From positions 144,386 to 208,385 of the forward strand of contig NZ_JACSKC010000003.1 of the NCBI RefSeq assembly GCF_018617395.1: a stretch of 64,000 nucleotides of DNA, written 5' to 3'. Source of the stretch: Exiguobacterium sp. s48 (GTDB taxonomy: Bacteria > Bacillota > Bacilli > Exiguobacteriales > Exiguobacteriaceae). The notes below the pieces were generated by a model that ran no database searches, was not told the DNA's origin, and was given only the letters and a program-made list of their open reading frames with translations. The position numbers and the translations under genes are program-made. This document shows positions 17,251-26,048 of this stretch, in pieces (the first letter of the stretch is position 1; each line of letters opens with the position of its first letter).

Positions 17251-18631
17251 GTGGGCTGCCTCCTTGGTCGTGCGAATCAAACTGCAGTGCTTGTTTGATT
17301 GGACTCATTTTCATTTCTGTTTCTTCGAGCTCTTGTTCTAGGACAGAGTCTTTGACGATGCCGCCTCCTGCATAAAGCGCAACGAACTGATGTTGAACGA
17401 GCGCGGAGCGGATGGCGACGATAAATTCTCCATCCCCTTCATTGTCAATCCAACCAAAGGGAGAACCGTACCATCCGCGGTCGAAGCGCTCGACTTCACG
17501 AAGCAATCGGACCGATGTCCGCTTCGGTGACCCGCCGAGTGCAGGCGTCGGATGTAAGGCTTCCGCCAATGACAACAGCGAGGCGTTCGTTTCAAGTATC
17601 GCCTCAATTGGTGTGTGCAGATGGAACACAGAGCGATTCGCAAGGATTTGTGGGGTCTCGCTCGTTTGAATCGGTGCCGTGTACGGTGTCAATGCTTGTT
17701 TAATATCTTTCACGACAATCTGATGCTCTTCTCGGTTTTTGGCATCATTCAATAGGTACTCTTTCGCGAGGTCGGCTTCAATTTCGGTTTTTGGACGTTT
17801 GATTGTGCCGGCGATTGCTGCGGTGTGGAGGTGCAAACCTTCTTTTTGAATCAATCGCTCAGGTGTTGCTCCGAAGAACCCGATGTCCCGCTTCGGTTGA
17901 TATAAGTAGATGTAACTCGACTCCTGGTGGTCTGCTAAGTGTTTTAAACTTTTAGCAAACGGAAAGGCACCTTCAGAGCGTTGATAAATTTCTTCTCGGG
18001 CAATGACTAGCTTTTCCACTCGCTCTTCTTCAATCAATTGTTTCGCTTGTTGAAAACTCGATTTATAATGATCGATTCCATCCTTTACTTTCGAATAAGA
18101 TGGCGTGGATTCTTCAGATGGGCGAAGCAGATTAAATTGAGCCAATTGATCGGCCAATTGGATTAAATACTGTTCGACCGATTGTTTTGAAGAAACGAGG
18201 GTGGCGACGGTCATCGTGTGTCGATCTTTGTAACGACGGTATAGAAATTTTGGGACGACGAGTGATGCCTCCCCAAAGGCATCCCACATGCTCTTTTGTG
18301 GTCGCATAAACGTGTCGAATGAAAATCCGGCAAACGCATAGATTTTGGCATCGACGTCTCGTCGATGTAAACTCCAATCGTACTGAAGTCGCTGAAAGCG
18401 CTCAGGTCCAGAAGCGCTCAAGACGAGCGCATCCCCGCAACCAAGCATCTCAAGTGTGCGGTCCGGTGTCATGAAGTAATAGTGAGACGTATCGGTGTTC
18501 TGGATGATTTGGAAAGCATCGAACGCCGAAACCTCCCATGTGTAGGCTGCTAGGACAGGTCGCTGCCAAGCACGCGCCCGTTTATGGGCTTGTTCGATTC
18601 GTTGTTTTATATGTGTTTGAGTATCTGGCAT
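17243..18631 (-). CDS. menF: Isochorismate synthase (MenF)
   Basis: A 462-residue chorismate-binding enzyme converting chorismate to isochorismate, the entry step of menaquinone synthesis. The conserved C-terminal half shows GFFGATPERLIQ, AAIAGTIKRPKT, LHPTPALGGSPKR, ERFDRGWYGSPFGWID and GGGIVKDSVLEQELEETEMK. GAGGAGG lies 10 bases upstream of the ATG. First gene of the menFDHBEC transcript, divergent from menA. Confidence 0.93.
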   Translation of the reverse strand: MPDTQTHIKQRIEQAHKRARAWQRPVLAAYTWEVSAFDAFQIIQNTDTSHYYFMTPDRTLEMLGCGDALVLSASGPERFQRLQYDWSLHRRDVDAKIYAFAGFSFDTFMRPQKSMWDAFGEASLVVPKFLYRRYKDRHTMTVATLVSSKQSVEQYLIQLADQLAQFNLLRPSEESTPSYSKVKDGIDHYKSSFQQAKQLIEEERVEKLVIAREEIYQRSEGAFPFAKSLKHLADHQESSYIYLYQPKRDIGFFGATPERLIQKEGLHLHTAAIAGTIKRPKTEIEADLAKEYLLNDAKNREEHQIVVKDIKQALTPYTAPIQTSETPQILANRSVFHLHTPIEAILETNASLLSLAEALHPTPALGGSPKRTSVRLLREVERFDRGWYGSPFGWIDNEGDGEFIVAIRSALVQHQFVALYAGGGIVKDSVLEQELEETEMKMSPIKQALQFDSHDQGGSPHE

Positions 18632-18672
18632 AAAAGAAAAGCCTCCTCAATCCGATAGAATTCTCACTCTTT

Positions 18673-18681
18673 AGTGTATCA
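18673..18681 (-). promoter_or_regulatory. Extended -10 promoter candidate of the men operon
   Basis: On the minus strand TG-A-TACACT, 42 bases upstream of menF. The -35 region is poor. Confidence 0.4.
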
Positions 18682-18750
18682 CGAGTTCCCGACTCACCTG
18701 TCTATGAAATGCTCGAGAAATTGTAAGGAATGCGAGATGTCGGGCTGACG

Positions 18751-18780
18751 TTGACAGATTTTTTCATCGAGACGTAAACT
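18751..18780 (+). promoter_or_regulatory. menA promoter
   Basis: TTGACA, 18-base spacer, TAAACT, ending 19 bases before the menA ATG. The perfect -35 makes this a strong SigA candidate. Confidence 0.65.
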
Positions 18781-18799
18781 AACGTAGGGAGGGAAAGAA

Positions 18800-19699
18800 A
18801 TGAAACAGAAATCAAAGGGTGCATATTGGCGAATGATTCGCCCGCATACCCTGACAGCTAGCTTTATTCCGGTATTGCTCGGGACGTTCATCGTCCTCGA
18901 TCAAACGGAACTGAAGTGGGGACTCTTTCTCGCCATGTTAGTGGCGTCTGTCCTCATTCAAATCGCGACGAACTTATTTAACGAGTATTATGATTATAAG
19001 CGCGGACTTGATCATGAAGGTTCTATCGGAATCGGTGGCTCTATCGTTCGGGATGGATTCACACCTCAACAAGTGTTGACAATTGCCCTTAGCATGTATG
19101 CCATCTCCGCATTACTCGGACTCTATATCGCAGCTTCTACGAGTTGGCATCTATTATGGGTCGGAGCGTTGTCGATGCTTGTCGGATACTTGTACACGGG
19201 TGGTCCGCTTCCGATTGCCTATACACCGTTTGGGGAACTGGTTGCTGGATTATTCATGGGTTATGTCATCATCGGGATTTCCGGCTATATTCAAATGAAT
19301 ACGGTGACAACAGAGTTGTTACTCGTGTCGTTCCCGATGGCATTGTTGATTGGTGCGATCTTACTTGCGAATAACATTCGTGATTTAGATAACGATAAAG
19401 AGAATGGTCGAAAAACGATTGCTTGTCTCGTCGGGCATCGGCGTGCGGTATATGTACTTGCCTTATTCTTTATCGCTGCACTAGTCGGAATCATCGTCGC
19501 CGTCGTGTATTATGGAGTCACACCTTGGGTTCTATTGTCACTCTTCACGGTTCCGGTCATGGTAAGAGCCATTCAACAGTTTTGGAAAAAGGCTGAACCG
19601 GCGGAATTGATGCCTGCTATGGCGATGACGGCGAAAGTGAACACGTTGTTCGGGGCGTGGATGGTCATTGGGTTAATCGTATCAAGATTTGTATTGTAA
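18800..19699 (+). CDS. menA: 1,4-Dihydroxy-2-naphthoate polyprenyltransferase (MenA)
   Basis: A 299-residue UbiA-family integral membrane enzyme with about nine helices that attaches the polyprenyl tail to DHNA. The two Asp-rich substrate motifs are seen as NLFNEYYDYKRGLD and NNIRDLDNDKENGRKT. GGAGGG precedes the ATG. It diverges from menF across 168 bases, so the DHNA-making genes and the prenylating gene are transcribed from one control region in opposite directions. Confidence 0.94.
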   Translation: MKQKSKGAYWRMIRPHTLTASFIPVLLGTFIVLDQTELKWGLFLAMLVASVLIQIATNLFNEYYDYKRGLDHEGSIGIGGSIVRDGFTPQQVLTIALSMYAISALLGLYIAASTSWHLLWVGALSMLVGYLYTGGPLPIAYTPFGELVAGLFMGYVIIGISGYIQMNTVTTELLLVSFPMALLIGAILLANNIRDLDNDKENGRKTIACLVGHRRAVYVLALFFIAALVGIIVAVVYYGVTPWVLLSLFTVPVMVRAIQQFWKKAEPAELMPAMAMTAKVNTLFGAWMVIGLIVSRFVL

Positions 19700-19716
19700 A
19701 AAGGGGAGGCGTTAAC

Positions 19717-20268
19717 GTGTCAGTCGTAAAAGAAATGCTTGAATTCAATAAACGTTTCGTAGAGGAAAAACAGTACGAGCCGTTCGTATCTGATAAATTT
19801 CCGGATAAAAAAATTGTCATTTTAACGTGTATGGATACGCGTTTGACGGAACTGTTGCCTCAAGCGCTCGGACTCAAGAACGGGGACGCTAAAATCATCA
19901 AAAATGCGGGCGCTGTCTTGTCCCATCCATTCGGTTCGGCAATGCGCTCAATTTTAGTAGCGCTCTATGCACTAGGTGCAGAGGAAGTCGTCGTCGTCGG
20001 ACATTATGACTGTGGGATGGCGGCAATCGAACCATCTGTAGTCATTGAAGAGATGGAGCGTCGAGGAATCGATTCACAAACATTGAAGACGTTGAAATCG
20101 TCAGGAATGGATTTAGAACAATGGTTACATGGGTTTGATTCAGTCGAAGAGAATGTCGTTCATTCCATCAACTTGATCAACAATCATCCGTTGCTTCCAC
20201 CAGGGACAAACGTTCATGGATTTGTGATTGATCCAGCGACGGGTCGTCTCGATCCGGTAGAAGTATAA
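19717..20268 (+). CDS. Beta-carbonic anhydrase
   Basis: A 183-residue zinc enzyme interconverting CO2 and bicarbonate. Beta-class ligands and dyad are visible: Cys and the Asp-Arg pair in TCMDTRLTEL, and His and Cys in VVGHYDCGM. The GTG at 19717 follows GGGGAGG by about 7 bases; the frame runs back into menA without another site. Similar in size to B. subtilis YtiB. It lies 17 bases after menA and ends at a strong terminator, so the two are probably co-transcribed. Confidence 0.9.
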   Translation: MSVVKEMLEFNKRFVEEKQYEPFVSDKFPDKKIVILTCMDTRLTELLPQALGLKNGDAKIIKNAGAVLSHPFGSAMRSILVALYALGAEEVVVVGHYDCGMAAIEPSVVIEEMERRGIDSQTLKTLKSSGMDLEQWLHGFDSVEENVVHSINLINNHPLLPPGTNVHGFVIDPATGRLDPVEV

Positions 20269-20270
20269 GA

Positions 20271-20304
20271 AAAGGGCGCGTTCAGCCGAACGCGCCCTTT
20301 TTTG
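20271..20304. terminator. Bidirectional terminator
   Basis: Stem AAAGGGCGCGTTC / GAACGCGCCCTTT with loop AGCC, A- and T-tracts on both sides; serves carbonic anhydrase and the convergent membrane protein. Confidence 0.85.
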
Positions 20305-21258
20305 TTACCCATACGTATTCGTCGGGATGTCATCGTAATTGTCTTCTGCTTTTTGTTCTTTCGCTTTCTTTTTGTTCTTTTTAAAGTCACGTTCGTATTC
20401 TTGCTCACTCGGTGTTTTGAAGAAACGCATCCACGTTGCATTGATCTCAGAACCGATGAGAATAATCATCCCGGTGAGTTGCAACCAGAGCAACGTGACG
20501 ATGATTCCACCAAGGGACCCATACGTCGAATCATAGCTCCCGAAGTTTGAAACGTACAAACTAAATCCGAGGGAGACGAGTTGCCATCCGATGACGCCAA
20601 AAATGGCGCCAGGAATCGTACTTTTCCAAAAGACGTGTTGTTGTGGAGATACTTTATAAAAAATCGAAAGTGTCAAAATCAAGACGACGGTTGTCAGAAC
20701 ATATCGGAATACGTTAATCATCATTTCTTCGGCCCCGGTAATGTTGACGGGTAAGTATTCAGTGACGAACGAGATGATTTGAGATCCGAATACGTTTGAG
20801 AGAATGAGTAACAGCATCCCGATCCCTAATAAAATCGTCAATCCGAGGGCAAGTCCCTTCTTCACGAAAAAATTGCGTTCATTGTCTTCCCCGTAGGCGT
20901 GAAGTGAAGTGGTGATCAGGCGGTCAACCCCTTTTGAGGCGGACCAAATGGCCAAAATCGCACCGAGTGACAAGAGACCGCCACGTGGTTCGCCAATCGC
21001 TTCGAAAATACCGGTTAAAAATTCGGAAGCGGCTGAGCCTGGTGCTAAATCGTTTAATTGATTTTGAAAGGACTCTTGTGAGATTTCAAAAAAAGATAAG
21101 AGTGCCAAAATAAAAATGATTCCCGGGAAAATCGATAAAAACCAAAAGAATGCGAGAGTAGCCCCGTAGTCTTGTACATCATGCTCTTTAAAGCGTCGGA
21201 ATAACTCCTTCGCGAAAGAGAGCCAATTCTTCTTTTCTTTTACTTCCGTCATTGCCAT
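20305..21258 (-). CDS. YihY/BrkB-family inner membrane protein
   Basis: A 317-residue integral membrane protein of the YihY/virulence-factor-BrkB family (once misnamed RNase BN). Six or so helices include GATLAFFWFLSIFPGIIFILALL, LGLTILLGIGMLLLIL and GIIVTLLWLQLTGMIILIGSEINA. The conserved GSEINA end of the core is clear, and a basic tail follows. Physiological role not established. Two adjacent ATGs fit AGGAGG; 21258 gives 8-base spacing. Confidence 0.83.
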   Translation of the reverse strand: MAMTEVKEKKNWLSFAKELFRRFKEHDVQDYGATLAFFWFLSIFPGIIFILALLSFFEISQESFQNQLNDLAPGSAASEFLTGIFEAIGEPRGGLLSLGAILAIWSASKGVDRLITTSLHAYGEDNERNFFVKKGLALGLTILLGIGMLLLILSNVFGSQIISFVTEYLPVNITGAEEMMINVFRYVLTTVVLILTLSIFYKVSPQQHVFWKSTIPGAIFGVIGWQLVSLGFSLYVSNFGSYDSTYGSLGGIIVTLLWLQLTGMIILIGSEINATWMRFFKTPSEQEYERDFKKNKKKAKEQKAEDNYDDIPTNTYG

Positions 21259-21322
21259 CATAAAACCCTCCTGACTCGGTCGTTAAAAAACGTTTCCCGA
21301 ATTCGGGTGAGGATACACCTGA

Positions 21323-21760
21323 TTAATCTTCAGACAACGTCAAATCGTAAAATCGTGTCTCGGATGAGGCGAGTTTTTCAGCGAGTGACGGTGGGCGAAC
21401 CGGGAGGTGGGGAAGAGCCGACCGTTTAATCCACATCGGGGTGTAGGAACCGTTCGTTTGCTCTTCTTGGAATTCTTCGCCCGTACCTGTTCCGAATTCG
21501 CCACCGGTTATCTTCGCCCAATAGTAAGGATTTAATTCGTTGTTGAATGCGACGTAAGCAGCGACCCCTTCTAATTCCACATGAACACCAAGCTCTTCGA
21601 ATGCTTCGCGAATCGCCGTTTCTTCTGTCGTATGTCCATATTCCACGCCACCACCCGGAAAGACGTAGTATAAGACGTTTTCTTTTTCACGCCGGATTAA
21701 AGCAACTTCATCCTGATCATTCGTTAAAATGACTGCACTTCTTAATTTCGTTCGAACCAC
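21323..21760 (-). CDS. NUDIX hydrolase
   Basis: A 145-residue pyrophosphohydrolase fold for nucleoside-diphosphate-linked substrates. The Nudix box is GGGVEYGHTTEETAIREAFEELGV-like: REAFEE metal ligands are intact, but the first Glu of G-x5-E is His. The GTG at 21760 is chosen because AAAGGAA lies 8 bases upstream; the open frame further upstream has no site. Substrate cannot be told. Confidence 0.85.
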   Translation of the reverse strand: MVRTKLRSAVILTNDQDEVALIRREKENVLYYVFPGGGVEYGHTTEETAIREAFEELGVHVELEGVAAYVAFNNELNPYYWAKITGGEFGTGTGEEFQEEQTNGSYTPMWIKRSALPHLPVRPPSLAEKLASSETRFYDLTLSED

Positions 21761-21794
21761 TGAAATCGTTCCTTTCGTTCCTGTAAATTTGCAC

Positions 21795-21823
21795 AAAACG
21801 CATCGACGATTCGCCGATGCGTT
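21795..21823 (-). terminator. Terminator of the PfkB kinase gene
   Basis: Stem AACGCATCG / CGATGCGTT, followed on the minus strand by TTTTGTGC. Confidence 0.65.
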
Positions 21824-21827
21824 CAAC

Positions 21828-22754
21828 TCATTTTTGCGTAGGTTGTTCCAAAGAATCATACATATCTTGCGTCAATCCATTTTCATGTGAGGCGATGACT
21901 TTTCCTGCGACGCGCATGCCGAGGCGAAGTGCCTCTTCGATTGAATGCTTTTTCATCAGTTCAGAGATGACAGCGGAGAAGAAAGAATCGCCAGCTCCAG
22001 TTGAATCAGCGACTTTCACTTTTGTTGTCGGAACATGACCCTGTTCGTTCGTTCGAAGGTCGACATATACGGCGCCGAGCTCGCTCATCGTGACGATCGT
22101 GAGGGGGGCGCCTTTCATAGCGAGTACTTCTGCGACACGTAACGCATCGTCAACTGTGACAATCGACATGTCGGATAAGATTTCCGCTTCTTCACGACTG
22201 CAGATAAATCCGGTGAAACCTTGAAGTAAATGACGGTTTCGTTCGATGACAGATAGGTGACCACAGACACCATAGAGCGGTAAATCCATTTCACGACATA
22301 ACTCGATCGTCTCGTTCAAGACGTTGACCGATAAGTCTAAGTCGATCGCAACGGCATCGCTCTCTTCAAAGACCGTATCGATTTGACGTAAAATTGCTTC
22401 TTCCATTCGTGCTTCGTCCGGTTGCTTCGAAATAGACGTTTGAAGGTCGCCGTTGTTGTCCATGACAGCGAGCCACATCCCCATACCATTATCCTCGAGC
22501 ATGTCGACGCCGTCGACGTTTACGTTCAAACAACGCAACTCTTCGAGGACACCGACACCGATCTGGTCATTCGTGACGGTTGAGACGAAGCGGACGTCGT
22601 TGCCGAGCACGCCTAAGTTCTGAGCAACGTTTCGACCTGTTCCACCATTGGAAAACGTGATGTCGCCGACATTCTTCGCATCTTTATGGAGCGGTGCGAA
22701 GGACGTTCCTTTAATATCGACAAACACCTTGCCGATGACTGCAATCGTATTCAT
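21828..22754 (-). CDS. PfkB-family carbohydrate/nucleoside kinase
   Basis: A 308-residue ribokinase-fold kinase. The N-terminal substrate signature is NGGTGRNVAQNLGVLG and the C-terminal anion-hole and catalytic base signature is DSTGAGDSFFSAV. The GGxGRNxAxNL form recalls pseudouridine and nucleoside kinases of the family, but no partner gene such as PsuG is nearby, so the substrate is open. ATG 22754 is 8 bases after AAAGGTGG. A promoter with repeated operators lies upstream. Confidence 0.83.
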   Translation of the reverse strand: MNTIAVIGKVFVDIKGTSFAPLHKDAKNVGDITFSNGGTGRNVAQNLGVLGNDVRFVSTVTNDQIGVGVLEELRCLNVNVDGVDMLEDNGMGMWLAVMDNNGDLQTSISKQPDEARMEEAILRQIDTVFEESDAVAIDLDLSVNVLNETIELCREMDLPLYGVCGHLSVIERNRHLLQGFTGFICSREEAEILSDMSIVTVDDALRVAEVLAMKGAPLTIVTMSELGAVYVDLRTNEQGHVPTTKVKVADSTGAGDSFFSAVISELMKKHSIEEALRLGMRVAGKVIASHENGLTQDMYDSLEQPTQK

Positions 22755-22782
22755 ATCTTGTACCACCTTTAGTCAGTCTTTC

Positions 22783-22843
22783 GTCTGTTTCAGTCTGTAG
22801 ACACATTGTTTCAATTATAACGAAATCGACAAATTGTTTCAAT
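22783..22843 (-). repeat. Repeated ATTGAAACAAT operator-like sites at the PfkB promoter
   Basis: On the minus strand ATTGAAACAATTTGTC (22828-22843) and ATTGAAACAATGTGTC (22800-22815) differ by one base and are 28 bases apart. A shorter third copy, ACTGAAACAGAC, lies at 22783-22795. The core ATTG-AAA-CAAT is itself a palindrome. One copy overlaps the -35 and one lies just past the -10. Confidence 0.55.
22814..22842 (-). promoter_or_regulatory. Promoter of the PfkB kinase gene
   Basis: TTGAAA, 17-base spacer, TATAAT on the minus strand; 60 bases before the ATG. Confidence 0.7.
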
Positions 22844-22864
22844 CATCGATTCTATTTTGTCGAA

Positions 22865-24772
22865 TTACTCCCAGGATGATGTGAGGAGACGGAGACCGTT
22901 TAAAATGACAAGGATGGTAGAACCTTCGTGACCGACAACGGCAAACGGCATGATGAGTAGTTCAAAAATGTTCGTCGCAATCAATACAAGGATGACAGCT
23001 AGGGCGAAGACAACGTTTTGCAGGACGATTCGATTCAACTTCCGCGATTGACGAATCGCGTCACTCAATCGAACGAGATCGTTTTTCATCAAGACGACAT
23101 CTGCCGTTTCGAGAGCGGCGTCTGTTCCTTCGCCCATAGCAATCCCGACATCAGCGGTTGCGAGCGCAGGTGCATCATTGATTCCGTCGCCAATCATCCC
23201 GATTGCCCCATACTCTTCACGTAACGTCTTAATTTGCGAAACCTTCTCTTCTGGCAAACATTCAGCGATATAGCGTGTCAATCCGGCTTCGTTCGCGATG
23301 GCGCGAGCGGTCGCTTCATTGTCTCCAGTAATCATGATGGTTGCAATGCCGAGGTCATTCAATCGCTGAATCGCTACCGTTGCCTCGGGACGTAGTGTGT
23401 CACGCAAGGCGTACGCGCCGATTGTACGTGTTTCATCACTGATGAAGACGAGCGTATGACCCGCTTCTTTTAAACGCTCAACGTCCTCTTTATAGAAATC
23501 TCCGCTCCGGTCCGCAAATTTTTGTTTCCCAACGCGATACGTGACACCGTCAATCGTCGCTTCAATCCCAGAACCTGTGATGTCTTTAAAGTGTGTCATT
23601 TCCCCGGTATGTTTTCCGGTATACGATACGAGAGCTTCAGCAAGCGGATGCATCGAGTGTTCTTCAATCAAACTGACGATTCGGTTGACGTCGTTTTCAT
23701 GCAAATCAGATGAAATAATCGCTTCTTGTACAATCGGTTTCCCGATTGTAAGTGTGCCGGTCTTGTCAAACGCAATGGCTTTTAGACGTCCCATATTCTC
23801 GATATGAGCGCCACCTTTAAAGAGAATGCCGTGTTTTGCTGAAGAGGCGATGGCGGCCAGGGCAGCTGGCGTGATGGCAGCGACGAGAGCACAAGGGGAA
23901 GCGACGACGAGAAGAATCATCCCCCGGTAAATGCTCGTTTCGAGAGACCATGATGTGAAAAATGGTCCGAGCAAGATGATGGCTGCGACAGAGAAGAGAA
24001 CGATTTGAACATACCGTCCTTCATAGCGATCGATGAACTGGGCAGATGGCGACTTTTCTTCCTGTGCTTGTTGAACCATTTGAATGATTTTTTGGAACAG
24101 GGTCTCGGTTGCCAGTTTTGTCACTTCAATTGTCAAAACACCGTTTAAGTTGACGCTTGAACCGAACACGTCCTCACCGACTTGGCGGTCGACAGGAACG
24201 GACTCTCCCGTAATGGCTGCTTCTTCGACAGAAGCGCTTCCCTTTATGATTCGTCCATCGACAGGGATGCGTTCGCCCGGACGAACATAGATTCGATCAC
24301 CGACTTTTAGGTCATTGATATGAACCACTTCAAGTTCATCAGAAGCAGTCAGACGAGTCGCTTGTTCAGGTTGTAATTCCATTAGCGATTCGAGAGCTCG
24401 TTCATTCTTATTCATCGTATACGTCTCAAGGGCACCGGATAGGGCGAAAATGAAGATGAGAATTGCTCCCTCCATCCAGTAACCGATGGATGCGGCACCG
24501 ATGGCAGCGATAATCATGAGAAGTTCTACGTTAAGCGATTTCGTTTCGATGGTGTCCGTGATTCCTTCCTTCGCTTTGGCGTAGCCGCCGATGAAAAAGG
24601 CAGATAAGTAAAGCGTGACGTAAGTCCAAGAAGCTCCGCCTTGTGTTTCGGCGATATAAGCGAGTACAATCAATACACCGCTGATGAGCGCCATGATCAA
24701 TTCGATATGTTCGTACCAGCTAGCCCGTTTGAAAACGTGGCTTTTTTCGTGTGTGACCGATTGGACGTTCAT
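22865..24772 (-). CDS. zosA: P1B-4-type metal-efflux ATPase (ZosA/PfeT/CadA-like)
   Basis: A 635-residue heavy-metal P-type ATPase. Motifs: actuator TGES (about 188-191), membrane metal motif SPC in VVASPCALVAAITPA (about 292), phosphorylation DKTGTLT (about 336), SMHPLAEAL and GDGINDAPALATADVGIAMG. The SPC instead of CPC, a C-terminal HEGSTILVILNGLRLL and the lack of an N-terminal GMxCxxC domain place it in the P1B-4 group, which exports Fe(II), Co or Zn. B. subtilis PfeT/ZosA belongs here and is PerR-regulated. ATG 24772 follows AAGGGA; the His/Ile-rich extension to 24844 is translated operator DNA, not protein. Confidence 0.87.
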   Translation of the reverse strand: MNVQSVTHEKSHVFKRASWYEHIELIMALISGVLIVLAYIAETQGGASWTYVTLYLSAFFIGGYAKAKEGITDTIETKSLNVELLMIIAAIGAASIGYWMEGAILIFIFALSGALETYTMNKNERALESLMELQPEQATRLTASDELEVVHINDLKVGDRIYVRPGERIPVDGRIIKGSASVEEAAITGESVPVDRQVGEDVFGSSVNLNGVLTIEVTKLATETLFQKIIQMVQQAQEEKSPSAQFIDRYEGRYVQIVLFSVAAIILLGPFFTSWSLETSIYRGMILLVVASPCALVAAITPAALAAIASSAKHGILFKGGAHIENMGRLKAIAFDKTGTLTIGKPIVQEAIISSDLHENDVNRIVSLIEEHSMHPLAEALVSYTGKHTGEMTHFKDITGSGIEATIDGVTYRVGKQKFADRSGDFYKEDVERLKEAGHTLVFISDETRTIGAYALRDTLRPEATVAIQRLNDLGIATIMITGDNEATARAIANEAGLTRYIAECLPEEKVSQIKTLREEYGAIGMIGDGINDAPALATADVGIAMGEGTDAALETADVVLMKNDLVRLSDAIRQSRKLNRIVLQNVVFALAVILVLIATNIFELLIMPFAVVGHEGSTILVILNGLRLLTSSWE

Positions 24773-24822
24773 GAAATCCCTTCTTTCTAATTGATAATGA
24801 ATCTCGATTAAATGATAATGAG

Positions 24823-24837
24823 TGATGATGATTATCA
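24823..24837. promoter_or_regulatory. Fur-box-like 7-1-7 palindrome
   Basis: TGATGATGATTATCA differs in one base from the Bacillus Fur-type 7-1-7 consensus TGATAATNATTATCA. It lies 50 bases upstream of the metal ATPase start, within a run of repeated TGATAATGA units. Confidence 0.5.
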
Positions 24838-24891
24838 TCTTCAATCGGCTTAAAATAAGGTTGATTGCGACGTTTGATGTGATTTTTTAAT

Positions 24892-24906
24892 TTATAATAA
24901 TTATTA
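24892..24906. promoter_or_regulatory. PerR-box-like 7-1-7 palindrome
   Basis: TTATAATAATTATTA matches the PerR consensus TTATAATNATTATAA at all but one defined position. It lies between the divergent ATPase and EamA-type genes, 120 and 66 bases from their starts. Confidence 0.6.
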
Positions 24907-24971
24907 TCTAGATTTATTTTAACATGCTCAGCGGGTACTAACAAATATAAAGATTAAGGAGTTTTTGTGTC

Positions 24972-25916
24972 ATGCAGAATATATTTCAACGCCCTTGGAC
25001 AGTGGCGTTTTTAGCGATTTTTAATACATTGTTATGGGGGAGTGCCTTCCCATTCATTAAACTAAGCTATGAAAAACTGGATATTCAGTCGAATGAATAT
25101 GGACAACAGTTGTTATTCGCAGGAGAGCGCTTTTTACTTGCCGGACTATTGCTACTTTTAATTAGTCAGACTGTGTTAAAACGGTCGGTCCGATTGACGC
25201 GTGAAAAGTTTAAAGCGTATGCGCATCTCGGTTCATTTTTGACGTTCCTACAATATTTGTTCTTCTATATCGGACTTTCTATTTCGACCGGCGTTCAAGG
25301 GTCAATCATTGCCGGTTCCACATCATTCTTTCAAATGGCTCTCGCTCATTTCCGGTATGAAGACGATAAGTTGAATCGTTTGAAAGGGTTTGCTCTGACG
25401 TTTGGGTTTTCTGGAATCGTGATCGCGAACTGGCCGGCGACCGGGTCGGAAGTCGGATTCGGCTTAGGTGAAATTTTACTCATCTTGGCAATGGTATCCG
25501 GGGCATTCGGGAACTTAATTGCGAAGGATTACTCAAGAATATATGATGTTGCTCCGATGACAGCTTGGGCAATGGTGATTGGTTCTGTCGGGCTACTGAT
25601 CATCGGCTATCTATTAGATCCAAATGGCATCGACATGCCATATACCGGACAGACAATTGCATTTCTGTTTTACTTGGCGATGTTATCAGCGATTGGATTT
25701 ACATTGTGGAACACGTTGATGAAATACAATCCGGTCAGTCGAATCTCACTCTATATCTTCTTAGTTCCCTTATTTGGGGTCATGTTGTCAGGGATTTTAC
25801 TCGGTGAAACGATTCCGTGGAATGCGGTTGTCGGGCTTGGGTTCGTCATCGTCGGGATTTATTTATCGACGTATTTCCAAGGTCGCCGTACGAAAAAACA
25901 AATCGATCACATTTGA
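24972..25916 (+). CDS. EamA (DMT superfamily) transporter
   Basis: A 314-residue membrane protein with ten predicted helices forming two EamA repeats. Repeat 1 begins FLAIFNTLLWGSAFPFIKLSY and ends in GSIIAGSTSFFQMALAHF. Repeat 2 runs from LGEILLILAMVSGAFGNLIAK to VVGLGFVIVGIYLS. Typical of drug/metabolite exporters; substrate unknown. AAGGAG lies about 10 bases before the ATG. It diverges from the metal ATPase, so the PerR/Fur-like region might also act on it. Confidence 0.85.
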   Translation: MQNIFQRPWTVAFLAIFNTLLWGSAFPFIKLSYEKLDIQSNEYGQQLLFAGERFLLAGLLLLLISQTVLKRSVRLTREKFKAYAHLGSFLTFLQYLFFYIGLSISTGVQGSIIAGSTSFFQMALAHFRYEDDKLNRLKGFALTFGFSGIVIANWPATGSEVGFGLGEILLILAMVSGAFGNLIAKDYSRIYDVAPMTAWAMVIGSVGLLIIGYLLDPNGIDMPYTGQTIAFLFYLAMLSAIGFTLWNTLMKYNPVSRISLYIFLVPLFGVMLSGILLGETIPWNAVVGLGFVIVGIYLSTYFQGRRTKKQIDHI

Positions 25917-26048
25917 AACGAGACAGAGTTGACGGAATTGAAATCCCATGCCAAAATATATTAAAAATTCTGAATTTTAAAGTTCGAAAATCGGTCTTCG
26001 TTTGAAAAGACTTGCGTGCACAATCATTCAAAGAGAGGAGGAAAAACA

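Noticed and set aside
24773..24844. His/Ile-rich N-terminal extension of the metal ATPase as a metal-binding leader
   Set aside because: It is the translation of the Fur-like repeats; the ribosome site supports the start at 24772.
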